A stretch of 64,000 nucleotides of DNA. It comes from Bacteroidota bacterium (GTDB lineage: Bacteria; Bacteroidota; Bacteroidia; Cytophagales; Cyclobacteriaceae). The position numbers and the translations under genes were made by a program. Of the stretch, positions 34,950 through 44,305 are shown piece by piece. Under the pieces are notes generated by a model. It had not been told where the DNA came from. It worked only from the letters and a program-made list of their open reading frames with translations, and did not search any database. Within the stretch, counting starts at the first letter, position 1; each line of letters begins with the position of its first letter. The stretch is from positions 62,001 through 126,000 of the forward strand of contig VGMW01000005.1 in assembly GCA_016866235.1 (NCBI GenBank), written 5' to 3'.

Positions 34950-36452
34950 TTAAAGAAGACTGATGATGGCCTCAGCAGCCAATCGACCTGACTCCAGTGC
35001 ACCATTCATATACCCTTGATGCTCCACACTACAATGTTCGCCGGCAAAGAAAATATTTTCGAATGGCTCTGATTCAACACCTGAAAATTCACTCCACTGA
35101 CCGGTTCGGTAACTGGTGTAGCTTCCGCCTGAAAGTGGATTCATGCCCCAACAGATTTTAGAAATTTTTTGGTTGTAACTTTTTTCGAGTCCAGGGTAAA
35201 CTTTATCAGCCCCGCTCAGCCATTTGTTTTCAAAATCCCGGTAAGACATACTGAAGGCATCATCTGCATCTTTCCCAGCTGTTACAAACGTTAATGATCC
35301 TTGTTCAATTTCAATTCCTTGGGAGCTGTCCCAGAGTACGGTGTTGTTTAATTCGGAAAAAGTGTATCCCTGGTGACCCTGATTTCTCCAGGCCCTCAAA
35401 TTGAAACCAAGGGCAGTTTTGCAGGTGTTACCAAATCCCGCCATTTTAATTGAGCGTTCTTTACGTTCGGGAAAACTAAAATCACGTTTAATGTTTCTCA
35501 GTACAGGAAACGGAACGGCAATAAGAATCAGATCTGTATACGCCTCCTGAATACCACCGGGCGTTTCAAATTCGAGCATGTACCCGTTCTCTTTTTTTCG
35601 TATACTTTTTAGGGTGTGTTCGAGTCTGATGTTTTTGGTTGTCTTATTGGTCAGTGCCTCAGATAATTTCTGGTTTCCACCTTTCAATTTCAATACCTCA
35701 TGATGATTACCAAAAAGATCATAGGTAACATCATTGGGATCAGGTATGGTGAGCATACCAAGCATATTGATGCACGACTGCTCAGAAGCGCTCATACCAT
35801 ACTCAGCAGCCATCACCAATTCGATAAGATTTTTAAGCCATCCACTCATGCCTACCTTGGTCAGGTAATCAGGGATAGACAGGAAGTCAAGATTTCGGAA
35901 TAGATCAGCATTTTTATAATGCAATTCCCTGGGAAGGCTGTTGATATCCATCGCAATGGCAGGGGCAAAAGGATCTATAGCTTTCCGAATGTCCGGCTCT
36001 GTGAGTATTCGGCCCTCGAAGTAGAAGGTTTTTGGATGTAACGGATCGGCCCGCAGATCAACAAGTTCCAGATCAAATTCTTTTATTAAAGACAGAACTT
36101 CCTGATGGGTAGTGTCTATAAATTCAGCACCAAAGTCCACGTAGGAGCCATCAACGACCGCATTCTCAACGGTTAAAACCCTGCCGCCTGTTCTTCCACT
36201 TGCCTCGTAAAGCACATGGTCTTTTCCTGCACTGTCCAGAATTTGTGATGCCCTTAGACCAGCTAGCCCACCACCAATGATGCTGATGATTGGATTTTTA
36301 GTGCTGCATTGCCAGGTAGGTAGGGCCAGTGCGGCAGCCGCCAATGCACTCTTTTTGATAAAGGATCTTCGGGAGGAATTTTTACCGGCCTCGGTTTGAT
36401 GAAAGGCGTTCCTTAATAAACTGCCGGCGATGGTTCTGGTCATAAGTTGCAA
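34950..36452 (-). CDS. Exported flavin-containing amine oxidase
   Basis: The N-terminus carries a twin-arginine signal (SSRRSFIKKSALAAAALALP) ending in a lipobox-like TWQC, so the enzyme is probably exported folded and lipid-anchored. The FAD dinucleotide fold appears as ISIIGGGLAGLRASQIL with EASGRTGGR, and the C-terminal flavin motif is FFAGEHCSVEHQGYMNGALESG. The 500 residues are complete. The family oxidises primary or secondary amines to aldehydes, releasing ammonia and H2O2. It is placed directly after susCD (26 bp after susD), suggesting oxidation of the imported amine in the periplasm. Confidence 0.88.
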   Translation of the reverse strand: MQLMTRTIAGSLLRNAFHQTEAGKNSSRRSFIKKSALAAAALALPTWQCSTKNPIISIIGGGLAGLRASQILDSAGKDHVLYEASGRTGGRVLTVENAVVDGSYVDFGAEFIDTTHQEVLSLIKEFDLELVDLRADPLHPKTFYFEGRILTEPDIRKAIDPFAPAIAMDINSLPRELHYKNADLFRNLDFLSIPDYLTKVGMSGWLKNLIELVMAAEYGMSASEQSCINMLGMLTIPDPNDVTYDLFGNHHEVLKLKGGNQKLSEALTNKTTKNIRLEHTLKSIRKKENGYMLEFETPGGIQEAYTDLILIAVPFPVLRNIKRDFSFPERKERSIKMAGFGNTCKTALGFNLRAWRNQGHQGYTFSELNNTVLWDSSQGIEIEQGSLTFVTAGKDADDAFSMSYRDFENKWLSGADKVYPGLEKSYNQKISKICWGMNPLSGGSYTSYRTGQWSEFSGVESEPFENIFFAGEHCSVEHQGYMNGALESGRLAAEAIISLL

Positions 36453-36478
36453 TGTTAGGGAAAAATCCCTCTGTCCTG

Positions 36479-37861
36479 TTAATCCGGATAACCAGGATTT
36501 TGCTTTATGACGCCCCGGGTCGCAATAATTTCTCTTAAGGGAATTGGAAAAATACGTTGATATGCTTCGATCCCTAAAACATCTGTAGAGCGGCCCGTTC
36601 TGGCCAGATCAAACATCCTGCTTCCCTCGAAGTTTAATTCCGCCTTACGTTCATCCAAAAGAGCATCGATAAATTCCTCTGCACCACCAAGGTCAGAAGA
36701 TTTAAGTTCCTCCAATCCTCTGCTGGTCCGAACTGCATTAAGGTCTGCAAGTCCACCGGCCAATCCTTTTGCCTCAGCACGGATTAAGTATACCTCTGCC
36801 AATCGGATAATGTAAGCAGGGTTATCCCGGGTTTCTTCTCCACGGTATTTTAATGATCGGCCATCCGGAAGGATGCTTTCGTCGTTATTTTCAAAATCCA
36901 AAAATTCTGAACGAACATCGCCGGGTCGATCAGCAAAAAAAGAATTCAAAGAGTTTTCAGCTAAAAATAAAACTTCCGTTCTCAGTGCATTGGTTCGGCT
37001 AAAGGTCGCAGCATTATAGGCACTTCGGTTTTGAATGTCGAAAGTGAGTTCAAACAACGATTCAGATGCCCGGTAAGGGGAAGTATAAATTTTTTCGATG
37101 CTTCCCGCATCAAGCAATTCATATTGGCCATCTTCTATTACCTCAGTTGCAAGGCTTGCCGCAGCAGTTTTGTTTCCGCGGTAAAGTTGAACCCTGGAAG
37201 CGAGCGCTTTGATGGCGACCACATTCATAAATTCGGTTGATCGTTCATCTCCATCCACGAGTGTTGCGGCAGCGGTTAAATCAGCAAGGATGGCATCGTA
37301 AACAGCGGAAACGCCACTGCGCGCTACAACGTCACTGGCTTTTTGAATTTTAGTCACCACCGGTATTCCAAAGGCTGAGGAGCTGTTCCAATGCTCTCCG
37401 AACATCCTGAGCAAATCAAAATGCGCCAGTGCCCGTATGGCTAAAGCCTGCCCTTTGATATGGTCCTTTTCAGTCTGCGTAAACCCGGGATCTGAAACCA
37501 AACCGACACGCTCTACAATGGCGTTGGCGCCAGCGATGGTTCCATAAATTGAAAGCCATATGTTCTCAGTAATAATGTTGGCAGTGGTAACGTCGAGGAT
37601 ATTTATTTCATCCAAGGCAACATTGTCGAATCCACCCGCTGTTCCGATGTCGCTGTACAAATCTGCAACCAGTGGATAATAGCCGCCATAATAATCTCTT
37701 GATTGCATCGAGCTGTACAAACCAATCAGGGCCGCATTGGCGCCATCTTCAGAGTCAAATACGCTGCCGTCGGCAACATCATTCGGTGAAACCTGGTCTA
37801 GAACATTACAGGATAAAACCGACAGCGCCAGAAATAGATATTTGATTGTTTTCATGGTCAT
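36479..37861 (-). CDS. SusD/RagB-family outer-membrane substrate-binding lipoprotein
   Basis: The lipoprotein signal LFLALSVLSC is followed by the SusD N-terminal pattern (DQVSPNDVADGSVFDSEDGANAALIGLYSSM). TPR-like helices (IKGQALAIRALAHFDLLRMFGEHW) follow, as does the C-terminal RagB region (RLAEVYLIRAEAKGLAGG, ERKAELNFEGSRMFDLARTG). It ends NPGYPD, as usual. The 460 residues are complete. SusD lids the paired SusC barrel and captures the ligand at the cell surface. No glycan enzymes are near, so the ligand is probably not a polysaccharide. Confidence 0.94.
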   Translation of the reverse strand: MTMKTIKYLFLALSVLSCNVLDQVSPNDVADGSVFDSEDGANAALIGLYSSMQSRDYYGGYYPLVADLYSDIGTAGGFDNVALDEINILDVTTANIITENIWLSIYGTIAGANAIVERVGLVSDPGFTQTEKDHIKGQALAIRALAHFDLLRMFGEHWNSSSAFGIPVVTKIQKASDVVARSGVSAVYDAILADLTAAATLVDGDERSTEFMNVVAIKALASRVQLYRGNKTAAASLATEVIEDGQYELLDAGSIEKIYTSPYRASESLFELTFDIQNRSAYNAATFSRTNALRTEVLFLAENSLNSFFADRPGDVRSEFLDFENNDESILPDGRSLKYRGEETRDNPAYIIRLAEVYLIRAEAKGLAGGLADLNAVRTSRGLEELKSSDLGGAEEFIDALLDERKAELNFEGSRMFDLARTGRSTDVLGIEAYQRIFPIPLREIIATRGVIKQNPGYPD

Positions 37862-37866
37862 TCGGT

Positions 37867-40800
37867 TTAAAAGGAAAGGTTAAATCCGATCATATAGGTA
37901 CGTGGTTGCGGATACGCCGCGTAATCAATTCCTGAGACCCGTTGGTCTGAGGAACCTGTTGAGCTCACTTCCGGATCGAAGCCAGAGTATTTGGTGAATA
38001 CATGAAGGTTTTGAACCTGAGCGTAAACCCTTAAGCTGTTGAAGAAACCACCTTGTTTAGGCTTGAAGGTATAACCTCCCGACAGGGTTCTAATGCGAAA
38101 GAAGGAACCGTCTTCAATAAACTGCGTGCTGTTTTCAACATAATTCTGATTGATAAAAGATGCTCTTGGAACCGAGGTCTTGTCGCCAGGCTTTTTCCAT
38201 CTTTTTTCGACTTCAACCGAATTGTTGGCGTAAACCTGATCCAAACCTCCTTCATTTGACCAGCCCATGTTGAGGTAGGTTGCTTTAATTAGGTTGTAGA
38301 TGCTGTTGCCTACATTAAACTGTGTTGCAATAAGGAAATCAAAATTTCCAACCTGAAGGGTATTGTTTAGTCCGCCGAAATAATCCGGAATGGCTTTTCC
38401 TGCGATCTGTGCATCATCAGTTGAGACTTCAGCGGCTGGAACCTTATCGCCATCCACGTTGTAGAAAAGTGCGTCACCAGTTTGCGGATCTACCCCCGCG
38501 TATTTTACAGCCCAAAATGTTCCAAGCGATTCACCTGTTTTAAGGATGTGCGTAGGAGAGAGGTCTGAGTAAGCATTGAGTAGAAGTCCATCATTGCTTA
38601 AATCCTTGATTTCATTTTTTATAAAGGAAATATTGACGGAGGTATTCCAGCGAATACGATCGTTGCTCACATTAACACTGTTGAGTGAAAATTCCCAGCC
38701 TCTATTTTCAATCTCACCTTTGTTGCGGGTGATCGTTGCAAACCCCGTAGTGGCTGGAATAATATCGTTTGATAGAAGGTTAAATTTATTCGACTTGAAA
38801 TAGTCGACAGATCCGCTCAGCCTTCCTTTGAATAGTTCAAAATCTATTCCGGCATTTATTGATTTATTGGTTTGCCAGGTGAGGTTTGGATCTGCAATAT
38901 TTCGTGGCCTAAGGCCTGACTGCCCAACGTATCGAGCCGGTTGCCAAAAGGAAACGTTCTGGAAATTTCCAATCTCCTGGTCACCAGTGACGCCATAACT
39001 CGCCCTTAGTTTTAGTTCGTTAAGCCAGTCACGCTCGCCAAAAAATGCTTCCCTCGACAGTCTCCAGCCTCCGGAAACGGAAGGAAAAAATCCATAGCGG
39101 TCATTTTGAGAGAAACGCGAAGATCCGTCTGCTCTGATCGTTGCAGACAGTAGGTACTTTGAATCAAGCTCGTAGTTCACTCTTCCCAGATAGGAAACCA
39201 GACCAAACGAGGTGCTATTTCCTGTTCCCTTGGTTAATAGGGCAGCACTGGATAGATTTTCCAGTCCGCTAACGCTTGGAAATCCTTGTCCGCTCAGGGA
39301 GGTAAAGCGCGATGAGGTTTCCTGCATGGTGTAGCCTGCTATCGCATTGATCGAACTTTTTCCAACCGATTTATTGAACGTAAAAATATTTTCGCTGAGC
39401 CATGTGGTTTGTTGAAAATCAGAGGTATAGGCCTTTCCACCCACTGCCGAGGCATCGGCGGTGATGGGTGAAAAAAATTGGTCATCCGTAACACCGTTGA
39501 AATCTGCAGACCAGCTGCTTCGGAATTTTAGATTTTCATGGAGTTTGATTTCTCCAAACACTGATCCGATTAATCTGTTGCTTTTGGTCCATGCCCTGAT
39601 TTCATTGGCCGATAGAACAGGATTGTCGGAGAGCCAATTGACCTGGTATAAGGTATAGTCAGCATAGTTGCCATCCTCATCTTTAACCGGCATCAAAGGT
39701 GAAGCGCCCAGTGCATTGGTAATAATTCCTGTATAGGTATTGTCATTGAAGCTTCGGCGGTTAGACGAGTTAGAGGCACTGAAATTCACACCAATCGATA
39801 CCCGGTCGGTTGCCTGGTGATCAAGGTTAAGCCTGGTGCTCAACCGTCGATAACCCGAATTGATGACAATTCCATCCTGATCAAAATAAGTTCCACCGGC
39901 AAAAAACTTTGTTTTCTCATTTCCACCCGAAGCCGAAACTTCATAGTTCCTGATTGCGGCATTTTTTAAAACCTCATCAAGCCATACTGTGTTGGTGCCA
40001 TCTTCACTATAGTTCAATGGATCGGTTAAGACACTTGAATCGAAATCCTCGCCGAAAATAGAATTGTCATCATTGTATAGGGCCAAATCATTGGCTCTTG
40101 CCTCTTGAATCAGATCCAGAAACTTTTTACTGTTTAAAAACTCAATTTTTCTGGCCGGTTGTTGAATTCCTGTATAATGATTGAAATTGAATTTGGTCTT
40201 ACCTGATTTTCCTCTTTTGGTGGTGATCAGAATAACGCCATTCGCAGCACGAGCACCGTAAATGGCTGCGGCCGAAGCATCCTTTAAAACTTCCACCGAT
40301 TCAATATCATTAGGATTGATGTCTGAAATTGAACTGATATTTTGTCCGCTACCCACAACATTGCCTTCCGTATCGAACGATGTAGCAATTGATGAGTTGC
40401 TTTCACTAAGCATCGGCACACCATCTACCACATACAATGGATTGGCTGCGCCACGGATGCTTACCAAAAGTCCGGCACCCGGCGTACCCGACGCGGAGGT
40501 AATGTTTACCCCTGACATTTTGCCTTGAAGATTACCGGCAACATTTACGAGCGGCTGATCTTTAAAATCTTTGTTGTTCACTGAGGAAATAGCCCCTGTT
40601 ACATCCCGTTTTTCTATAGTTCCGTAACCGATGACCACAACATCGGTAAGGGTTACATTGTCCGGTTGAAGGATGATTTGTAATGAGGTTTGGGTTCCAA
40701 CGACCACCTCTTGTGCTGAGTATCCTATGAAGGACACCGTAAGGCTGGCTCCAGGACCGACCGAGATTGAAAAATTTCCATTAAGGTCGGTGGAAGTACC

Positions 40801-40944
40801 ATTGTTGGTTCCCTTTTCAAGAATGTTTACGCCAGGCAATGGACTGCCATCGGATGAATCGGTTACCTTACCGGTTAGGGTTATTTTCTGCGCGAAGACC
40901 AGGATGGTTCCCAGACAGAAAAGGAGGGTAAATAGTTTTCTCAT
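37867..40944 (-). CDS. SusC/RagA-family TonB-dependent outer-membrane transporter
   Basis: This 1025-residue barrel protein starts with a signal peptide (MRKLFTLLFCLGTILVFAQ). It then has a carboxypeptidase-regulatory-like domain (GKVTDSSDGSPLPGVNILEKG) and the SusC plug (TDVVVIGYGTIEKRDVTGAIS). Characteristic SusC motifs follow (PLYVVDGVPM, VEVLKDASAAAIYGARAANGV), and the C-terminal strand ends in aromatic F (MIGFNLSF). It imports ligand with TonB energy, together with the SusD 5 bp downstream. No extra N-terminal signalling domain and no sigma/anti-sigma genes are adjacent, so control is by other means. Confidence 0.95.
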   Translation of the reverse strand: MRKLFTLLFCLGTILVFAQKITLTGKVTDSSDGSPLPGVNILEKGTNNGTSTDLNGNFSISVGPGASLTVSFIGYSAQEVVVGTQTSLQIILQPDNVTLTDVVVIGYGTIEKRDVTGAISSVNNKDFKDQPLVNVAGNLQGKMSGVNITSASGTPGAGLLVSIRGAANPLYVVDGVPMLSESNSSIATSFDTEGNVVGSGQNISSISDINPNDIESVEVLKDASAAAIYGARAANGVILITTKRGKSGKTKFNFNHYTGIQQPARKIEFLNSKKFLDLIQEARANDLALYNDDNSIFGEDFDSSVLTDPLNYSEDGTNTVWLDEVLKNAAIRNYEVSASGGNEKTKFFAGGTYFDQDGIVINSGYRRLSTRLNLDHQATDRVSIGVNFSASNSSNRRSFNDNTYTGIITNALGASPLMPVKDEDGNYADYTLYQVNWLSDNPVLSANEIRAWTKSNRLIGSVFGEIKLHENLKFRSSWSADFNGVTDDQFFSPITADASAVGGKAYTSDFQQTTWLSENIFTFNKSVGKSSINAIAGYTMQETSSRFTSLSGQGFPSVSGLENLSSAALLTKGTGNSTSFGLVSYLGRVNYELDSKYLLSATIRADGSSRFSQNDRYGFFPSVSGGWRLSREAFFGERDWLNELKLRASYGVTGDQEIGNFQNVSFWQPARYVGQSGLRPRNIADPNLTWQTNKSINAGIDFELFKGRLSGSVDYFKSNKFNLLSNDIIPATTGFATITRNKGEIENRGWEFSLNSVNVSNDRIRWNTSVNISFIKNEIKDLSNDGLLLNAYSDLSPTHILKTGESLGTFWAVKYAGVDPQTGDALFYNVDGDKVPAAEVSTDDAQIAGKAIPDYFGGLNNTLQVGNFDFLIATQFNVGNSIYNLIKATYLNMGWSNEGGLDQVYANNSVEVEKRWKKPGDKTSVPRASFINQNYVENSTQFIEDGSFFRIRTLSGGYTFKPKQGGFFNSLRVYAQVQNLHVFTKYSGFDPEVSSTGSSDQRVSGIDYAAYPQPRTYMIGFNLSF

Positions 40945-41351
40945 TTCATGGGTTTTGTGAAAGGGCAGGGGTACGTTTAGACGAACAGAAAAGTAAATTA
41001 ATATTTTGATTGTTTTAAACTAAGACTGTCGCCACCTAAATTTTAATGTTCCGCTCAACTTTTTGGATTGTGTCGTTTTTGATGATGGGGAATGGATTTT
41101 GGTTCTACTTAGGGTTGGTCAAAGAAATTGAGGATTGACTGATTTTGTCATTTTTTAGAGGCGATCATGTGTTTAAATAATGAGGCTTGAGTTGTCCCAA
41201 GCCGTGGGCCGGAGTTATTTATAAATCGGAAAGATTACCTTCGATTTATGGAACGCTTATGGCTAAACCAAAAATGGTTATGCTTTTGCTGAATTCCTGA
41301 AATAAAGATTAAATGGGTGATGGCTGTCGTTGAAAACTAAAGCTCAATAGC
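40945..41351. other. Divergent intergenic region susC / SDR
   Basis: These 407 bp should hold the susC promoter; a near-consensus TACTTTTC lies on the minus strand about 45 bp before the start. Two inverted repeats are present: GGCTTG/CAAGCC (41184-41203) and ATAAATCG/CGATTTAT (41221-41249). I see no convincing reading frame. Confidence 0.55.
41221..41249. promoter_or_regulatory. Inverted repeat upstream of susC and SDR gene
   Basis: The arms ATAAATCG (41221-41228) and CGATTTAT (41242-41249) are perfect, with a 13-nt spacer. Possible operator or hairpin; no T-run follows. Confidence 0.35.
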
Positions 41352-42047
41352 ATGAAAAATATCCTGGTTACTGGTGCAAGTGGAAACCTTGGAAGTGCTC
41401 TGCTCAAACGTTTTTCTCAAGAAGGTTACAAAATAGTTGCCCTCGATCAGAAAGAAAACGGGAATCACTTAACCAAAGTTAACTTCATAAAAATTGATCT
41501 TCAAAATGAAATTGAAGTTGCTGATACGGTGAAGCAATGCCACAAAGATCTTGGTTCTATTCAGGTAGGTTGTTTATTGGTTGGTGGATTTGAGTCCGGT
41601 GATTTATCCCAAACCACCAGTGCGCAATTAAGGAGAATGATAGCGCTCAATTTTGAAACTGCTTACCACGTTCTGAAACCTCTGGTTCAGTTGATGAAAA
41701 CTCAATCCGATGGAGGGCAAATTTTTTTGATCGGTGCACGCCCTGCGCTTCTGGCTAAAGTTGGTAAGGATTACCTCGCATATAGCTTATCCAAATCCCT
41801 GTTATTCACATTAGCCGATATGATCAATGCAGATGGATCGAACGTCAGGGTGAAAGTAATTGTTCCTGGCACCATCGATACACCCATCAACCGGTCCTAT
41901 AACCCTGGGGGTGATTTTTCTGAATGGGTTACCCTCGACGAAATTGGAAATATCCTGATCAAACATTTACAGCCATCTGAATTAAATGCAGACTCGGTTA
42001 TCAAATTGTACCCGCCCCACTTTATGCCAGCGCCAAAGAAAATCTGA
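41352..42047 (+). CDS. Short-chain dehydrogenase/reductase (SDR)
   Basis: The Rossmann start ILVTGASGNLGSALLKRF binds NAD(P). The catalytic tyrosine and lysine are in YLAYSLSKSLL. The 231 residues make a classical short SDR, and the extended substrate loop is short. Substrate unknown. It is transcribed away from susC and followed after 68 bp by the gene with an IF-2-like N-terminus. Confidence 0.88.
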   Translation: MKNILVTGASGNLGSALLKRFSQEGYKIVALDQKENGNHLTKVNFIKIDLQNEIEVADTVKQCHKDLGSIQVGCLLVGGFESGDLSQTTSAQLRRMIALNFETAYHVLKPLVQLMKTQSDGGQIFLIGARPALLAKVGKDYLAYSLSKSLLFTLADMINADGSNVRVKVIVPGTIDTPINRSYNPGGDFSEWVTLDEIGNILIKHLQPSELNADSVIKLYPPHFMPAPKKI

Positions 42048-42115
42048 TCCTGGGAAAATTCACGCTGTCGATCAGTCTTCTCATTTTATATTTGTAGTCC
42101 TTACCTTTTGAACCC

Positions 42116-42808
42116 ATGAGACTTGGTCAACTAGCCCGAAAATTGGACATCAGTCCAGGTGATATAGAAGATTTTCTTGAAAAATATGATCTATTAACGG
42201 ATGGCGGTACCAATGCAAGGCTTTCGGATGACTTGGTAAGAAAGGTTGTAGCAACATTGGCTCCACATCGCCTGTCAGATTTTTCTGGCGATTTGGAAAA
42301 GGATGAACCTTTACCACCCCCCGCTCCCTCAATCGATCGGCCTGTTGAAATTGAATCGAGCCCTGCTGAGCCGGTCACCCCTGAGCTTCCAGATACGATT
42401 AAGGCCCCTAAAATTGATCTTCCTGGACTTAAAATTCTTGGAAAAATTGAATTGCCTGAGCCTCCAAAAAAACCTGAGAAAGAGATTCAACCAGCCGAGC
42501 AGTTAAGCGTCGAAGGTCATAGAAAATCCTACAGGGACAGACCTCGTGAGCAGCGACCATGGAGAAATCCAATGGAAGAAAAACGTAAGCGTGAAGCAAA
42601 GGAATTGGAGCGGCAAAAGCAGGAGGAGCTCCGGCTTAAAAAAGAGCAACGAACGATGGCTTACTTCAACAAGCAGAGCAAGCCTAAGTCTTCAGAGAAA
42701 CCTCGAAAAAAGCAAAAGTCTGAGGCAACCTCCATCTCAGCTCCGCCCAAACCTCCAAAAACTGTTTTTGGGAAAATTTGGAGGTGGCTGACCCAGGCAG
42801 ACGCCTGA
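42116..42808 (+). CDS. Protein with IF-2 N-terminal-like module and basic low-complexity tail
   Basis: The first about 50 residues (MRLGQLARKLDISPGDIEDF ... LSDDLVRKVVATLAP) look like the small helical module found at the N-terminus of initiation factor IF-2 and in other RNA- or DNA-associated proteins. A proline-rich acidic section and a strongly basic, coiled-coil-like section (residues about 150-205, many K, R and E) follow. The end is FGKIWRWLTQ, an amphipathic helix with three aromatic residues. No enzyme domain is seen. The 230-residue architecture suggests nucleic-acid or ribosome association, with membrane contact by the tail. Function unknown. Confidence 0.65.
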   Translation: MRLGQLARKLDISPGDIEDFLEKYDLLTDGGTNARLSDDLVRKVVATLAPHRLSDFSGDLEKDEPLPPPAPSIDRPVEIESSPAEPVTPELPDTIKAPKIDLPGLKILGKIELPEPPKKPEKEIQPAEQLSVEGHRKSYRDRPREQRPWRNPMEEKRKREAKELERQKQEELRLKKEQRTMAYFNKQSKPKSSEKPRKKQKSEATSISAPPKPPKTVFGKIWRWLTQADA

Positions 42809-44284
42809 TTACTTTTTAAAATTTCTGTAGTCCAATGGAGGCTTACGGTCGCCAATCATGGATTTGTACTTGAAGTCTGGTCCAAGTTTTTGATTCAGTT
42901 CAGCGCGTGCCTGTTTGGCCAGGTCAGGATTGTTGATGATATCCACACCGGTCATGGCAATCGCTTTTGCTGCATTGGCCATCGCCTTGTACCCAATATT
43001 GGTTCCGCCTGCGGCTACAGCCTGCCAGGAGTGTGCAGGAGTTCCCGGAACCCAGGTAGCTGTACCTAATCCAGTGCTGGGCACTACCCATGTGATGTCA
43101 CCAACATCGGTGGAAGCATAAAAGAATCCATCGGTTTTAAAATTTTCAATTTTTTGGGCCTGACCGATATCAGGCACTTTTCCAGTCAATGTTTTTTGAA
43201 TCTCGTTGGCAAAAGCTAGATCCTCTTTGGAGTAAATCACACCTCCAACTTGCTCCAGATTTTTATGCATGGCTCTTGCCAGTACCTCGTTGCGCATGAG
43301 ATTGTAGGATCCTGAAATGATTTCAGTTTCAACACTTGTTTCAGTCCCATTTGCTGCTCCATCGGCACATTTGGCCAGACGGGTCCAGAGTTCATCCACC
43401 ACCCGGGCATCTGGATGTCGGACCATGTACTCCACTTCCGCAAAATCAGGAATAACGTTCGGTGCGAGTCCTCCGTTTTTAATGACATAATGAATCCGTG
43501 TTTCCTGTGGCACATGTTCACGCATTAGGTTTGCCATATGATTCATGGCTTCGACACCATCGAGCGCTGATCGGCCGGCGTAGGGTGCAGCTGCAGCATG
43601 GGCCGACCGTCCACGGAATCGAAAAATTCCTTGTTTGATGGCAAGGCAAGTTTCAGGACTTGCATCGTTTGCATCAGAAGGGTGCCAGTGCAACACTGCA
43701 TCAACACCATTAAACAAACCATCACGAACCATATAAACCTTTGCGCCTCCACCTTCCTCTGCAGGTGTGCCAAAAAGTTTTATGGTTCCGGATTTTCCAG
43801 TTTGTGCAAGCCAGTTTTTAAGGGATGCCGCTGCCGCCACACTGGCTGTGCCAAACAAATGGTGACCACATCCGTGTCCACCGGCTCCTTCAATAATTGG
43901 TTTCTTGACAAAGGCTGTATCCTGAGAAAGCCCCGGCAGTGCATCAAATTCAGCAAGTATCCCGATAACGGGGCCGCCGCTGCCATAGGTGGCGACAAAG
44001 GCAGTTGGCATTCCGGATACTCCAGCTTCAACCGTGAAGCCTTCCTTCTTTAAAACATCCTGAAGCAATGCTGAACTTTTATTTTCCAGGTAACCCAATT
44101 CAGCATTGGCCCAGATCTCCCTGGCAACTTTTTTATACCCGGAACTTTTTAAATCAATTTCAGACTTGACGAATTGTTTGTCCTTATCCTGTTTTACACG
44201 TGGATTCAACTCCTTTTGTGCACTAGTCTGGAAACAAATCAGAAGGGTTAATGCTGTCGCGAAAATTGATCTGAGGAAATTCAT
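42809..44284 (-). CDS. Secreted M20-family amidohydrolase, AbgB-like
   Basis: A Sec signal peptide (residues 1-22, ending QTSAQ) is followed by an M20D peptidase/amidohydrolase domain. It has the metal-site segment GAGGHGCGHHLFG, ILAEFDALPGLSQ and the dimerisation domain (RFRGRSAHAAAAPYAGRSALDGVEAMNHM, cited by its core GRSAHAAAAPY). The 491 residues match p-aminobenzoyl-glutamate hydrolase subunit B and related enzymes that cut N-acyl amino acids. The export signal places it in the periplasm. It lies 21 bp after the sterol desaturase gene. Confidence 0.88.
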   Translation of the reverse strand: MNFLRSIFATALTLLICFQTSAQKELNPRVKQDKDKQFVKSEIDLKSSGYKKVAREIWANAELGYLENKSSALLQDVLKKEGFTVEAGVSGMPTAFVATYGSGGPVIGILAEFDALPGLSQDTAFVKKPIIEGAGGHGCGHHLFGTASVAAAASLKNWLAQTGKSGTIKLFGTPAEEGGGAKVYMVRDGLFNGVDAVLHWHPSDANDASPETCLAIKQGIFRFRGRSAHAAAAPYAGRSALDGVEAMNHMANLMREHVPQETRIHYVIKNGGLAPNVIPDFAEVEYMVRHPDARVVDELWTRLAKCADGAANGTETSVETEIISGSYNLMRNEVLARAMHKNLEQVGGVIYSKEDLAFANEIQKTLTGKVPDIGQAQKIENFKTDGFFYASTDVGDITWVVPSTGLGTATWVPGTPAHSWQAVAAGGTNIGYKAMANAAKAIAMTGVDIINNPDLAKQARAELNQKLGPDFKYKSMIGDRKPPLDYRNFKK

Positions 44285-44305
44285 TTGTTTTTATTTTTCT
44301 TAAAA

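Noticed and set aside
36479-40944. Polysaccharide utilisation locus
   Set aside because: Although susC and susD are present, no glycoside hydrolase, lyase, sulfatase or sugar-sensing regulator lies nearby; all neighbours handle nitrogen compounds.
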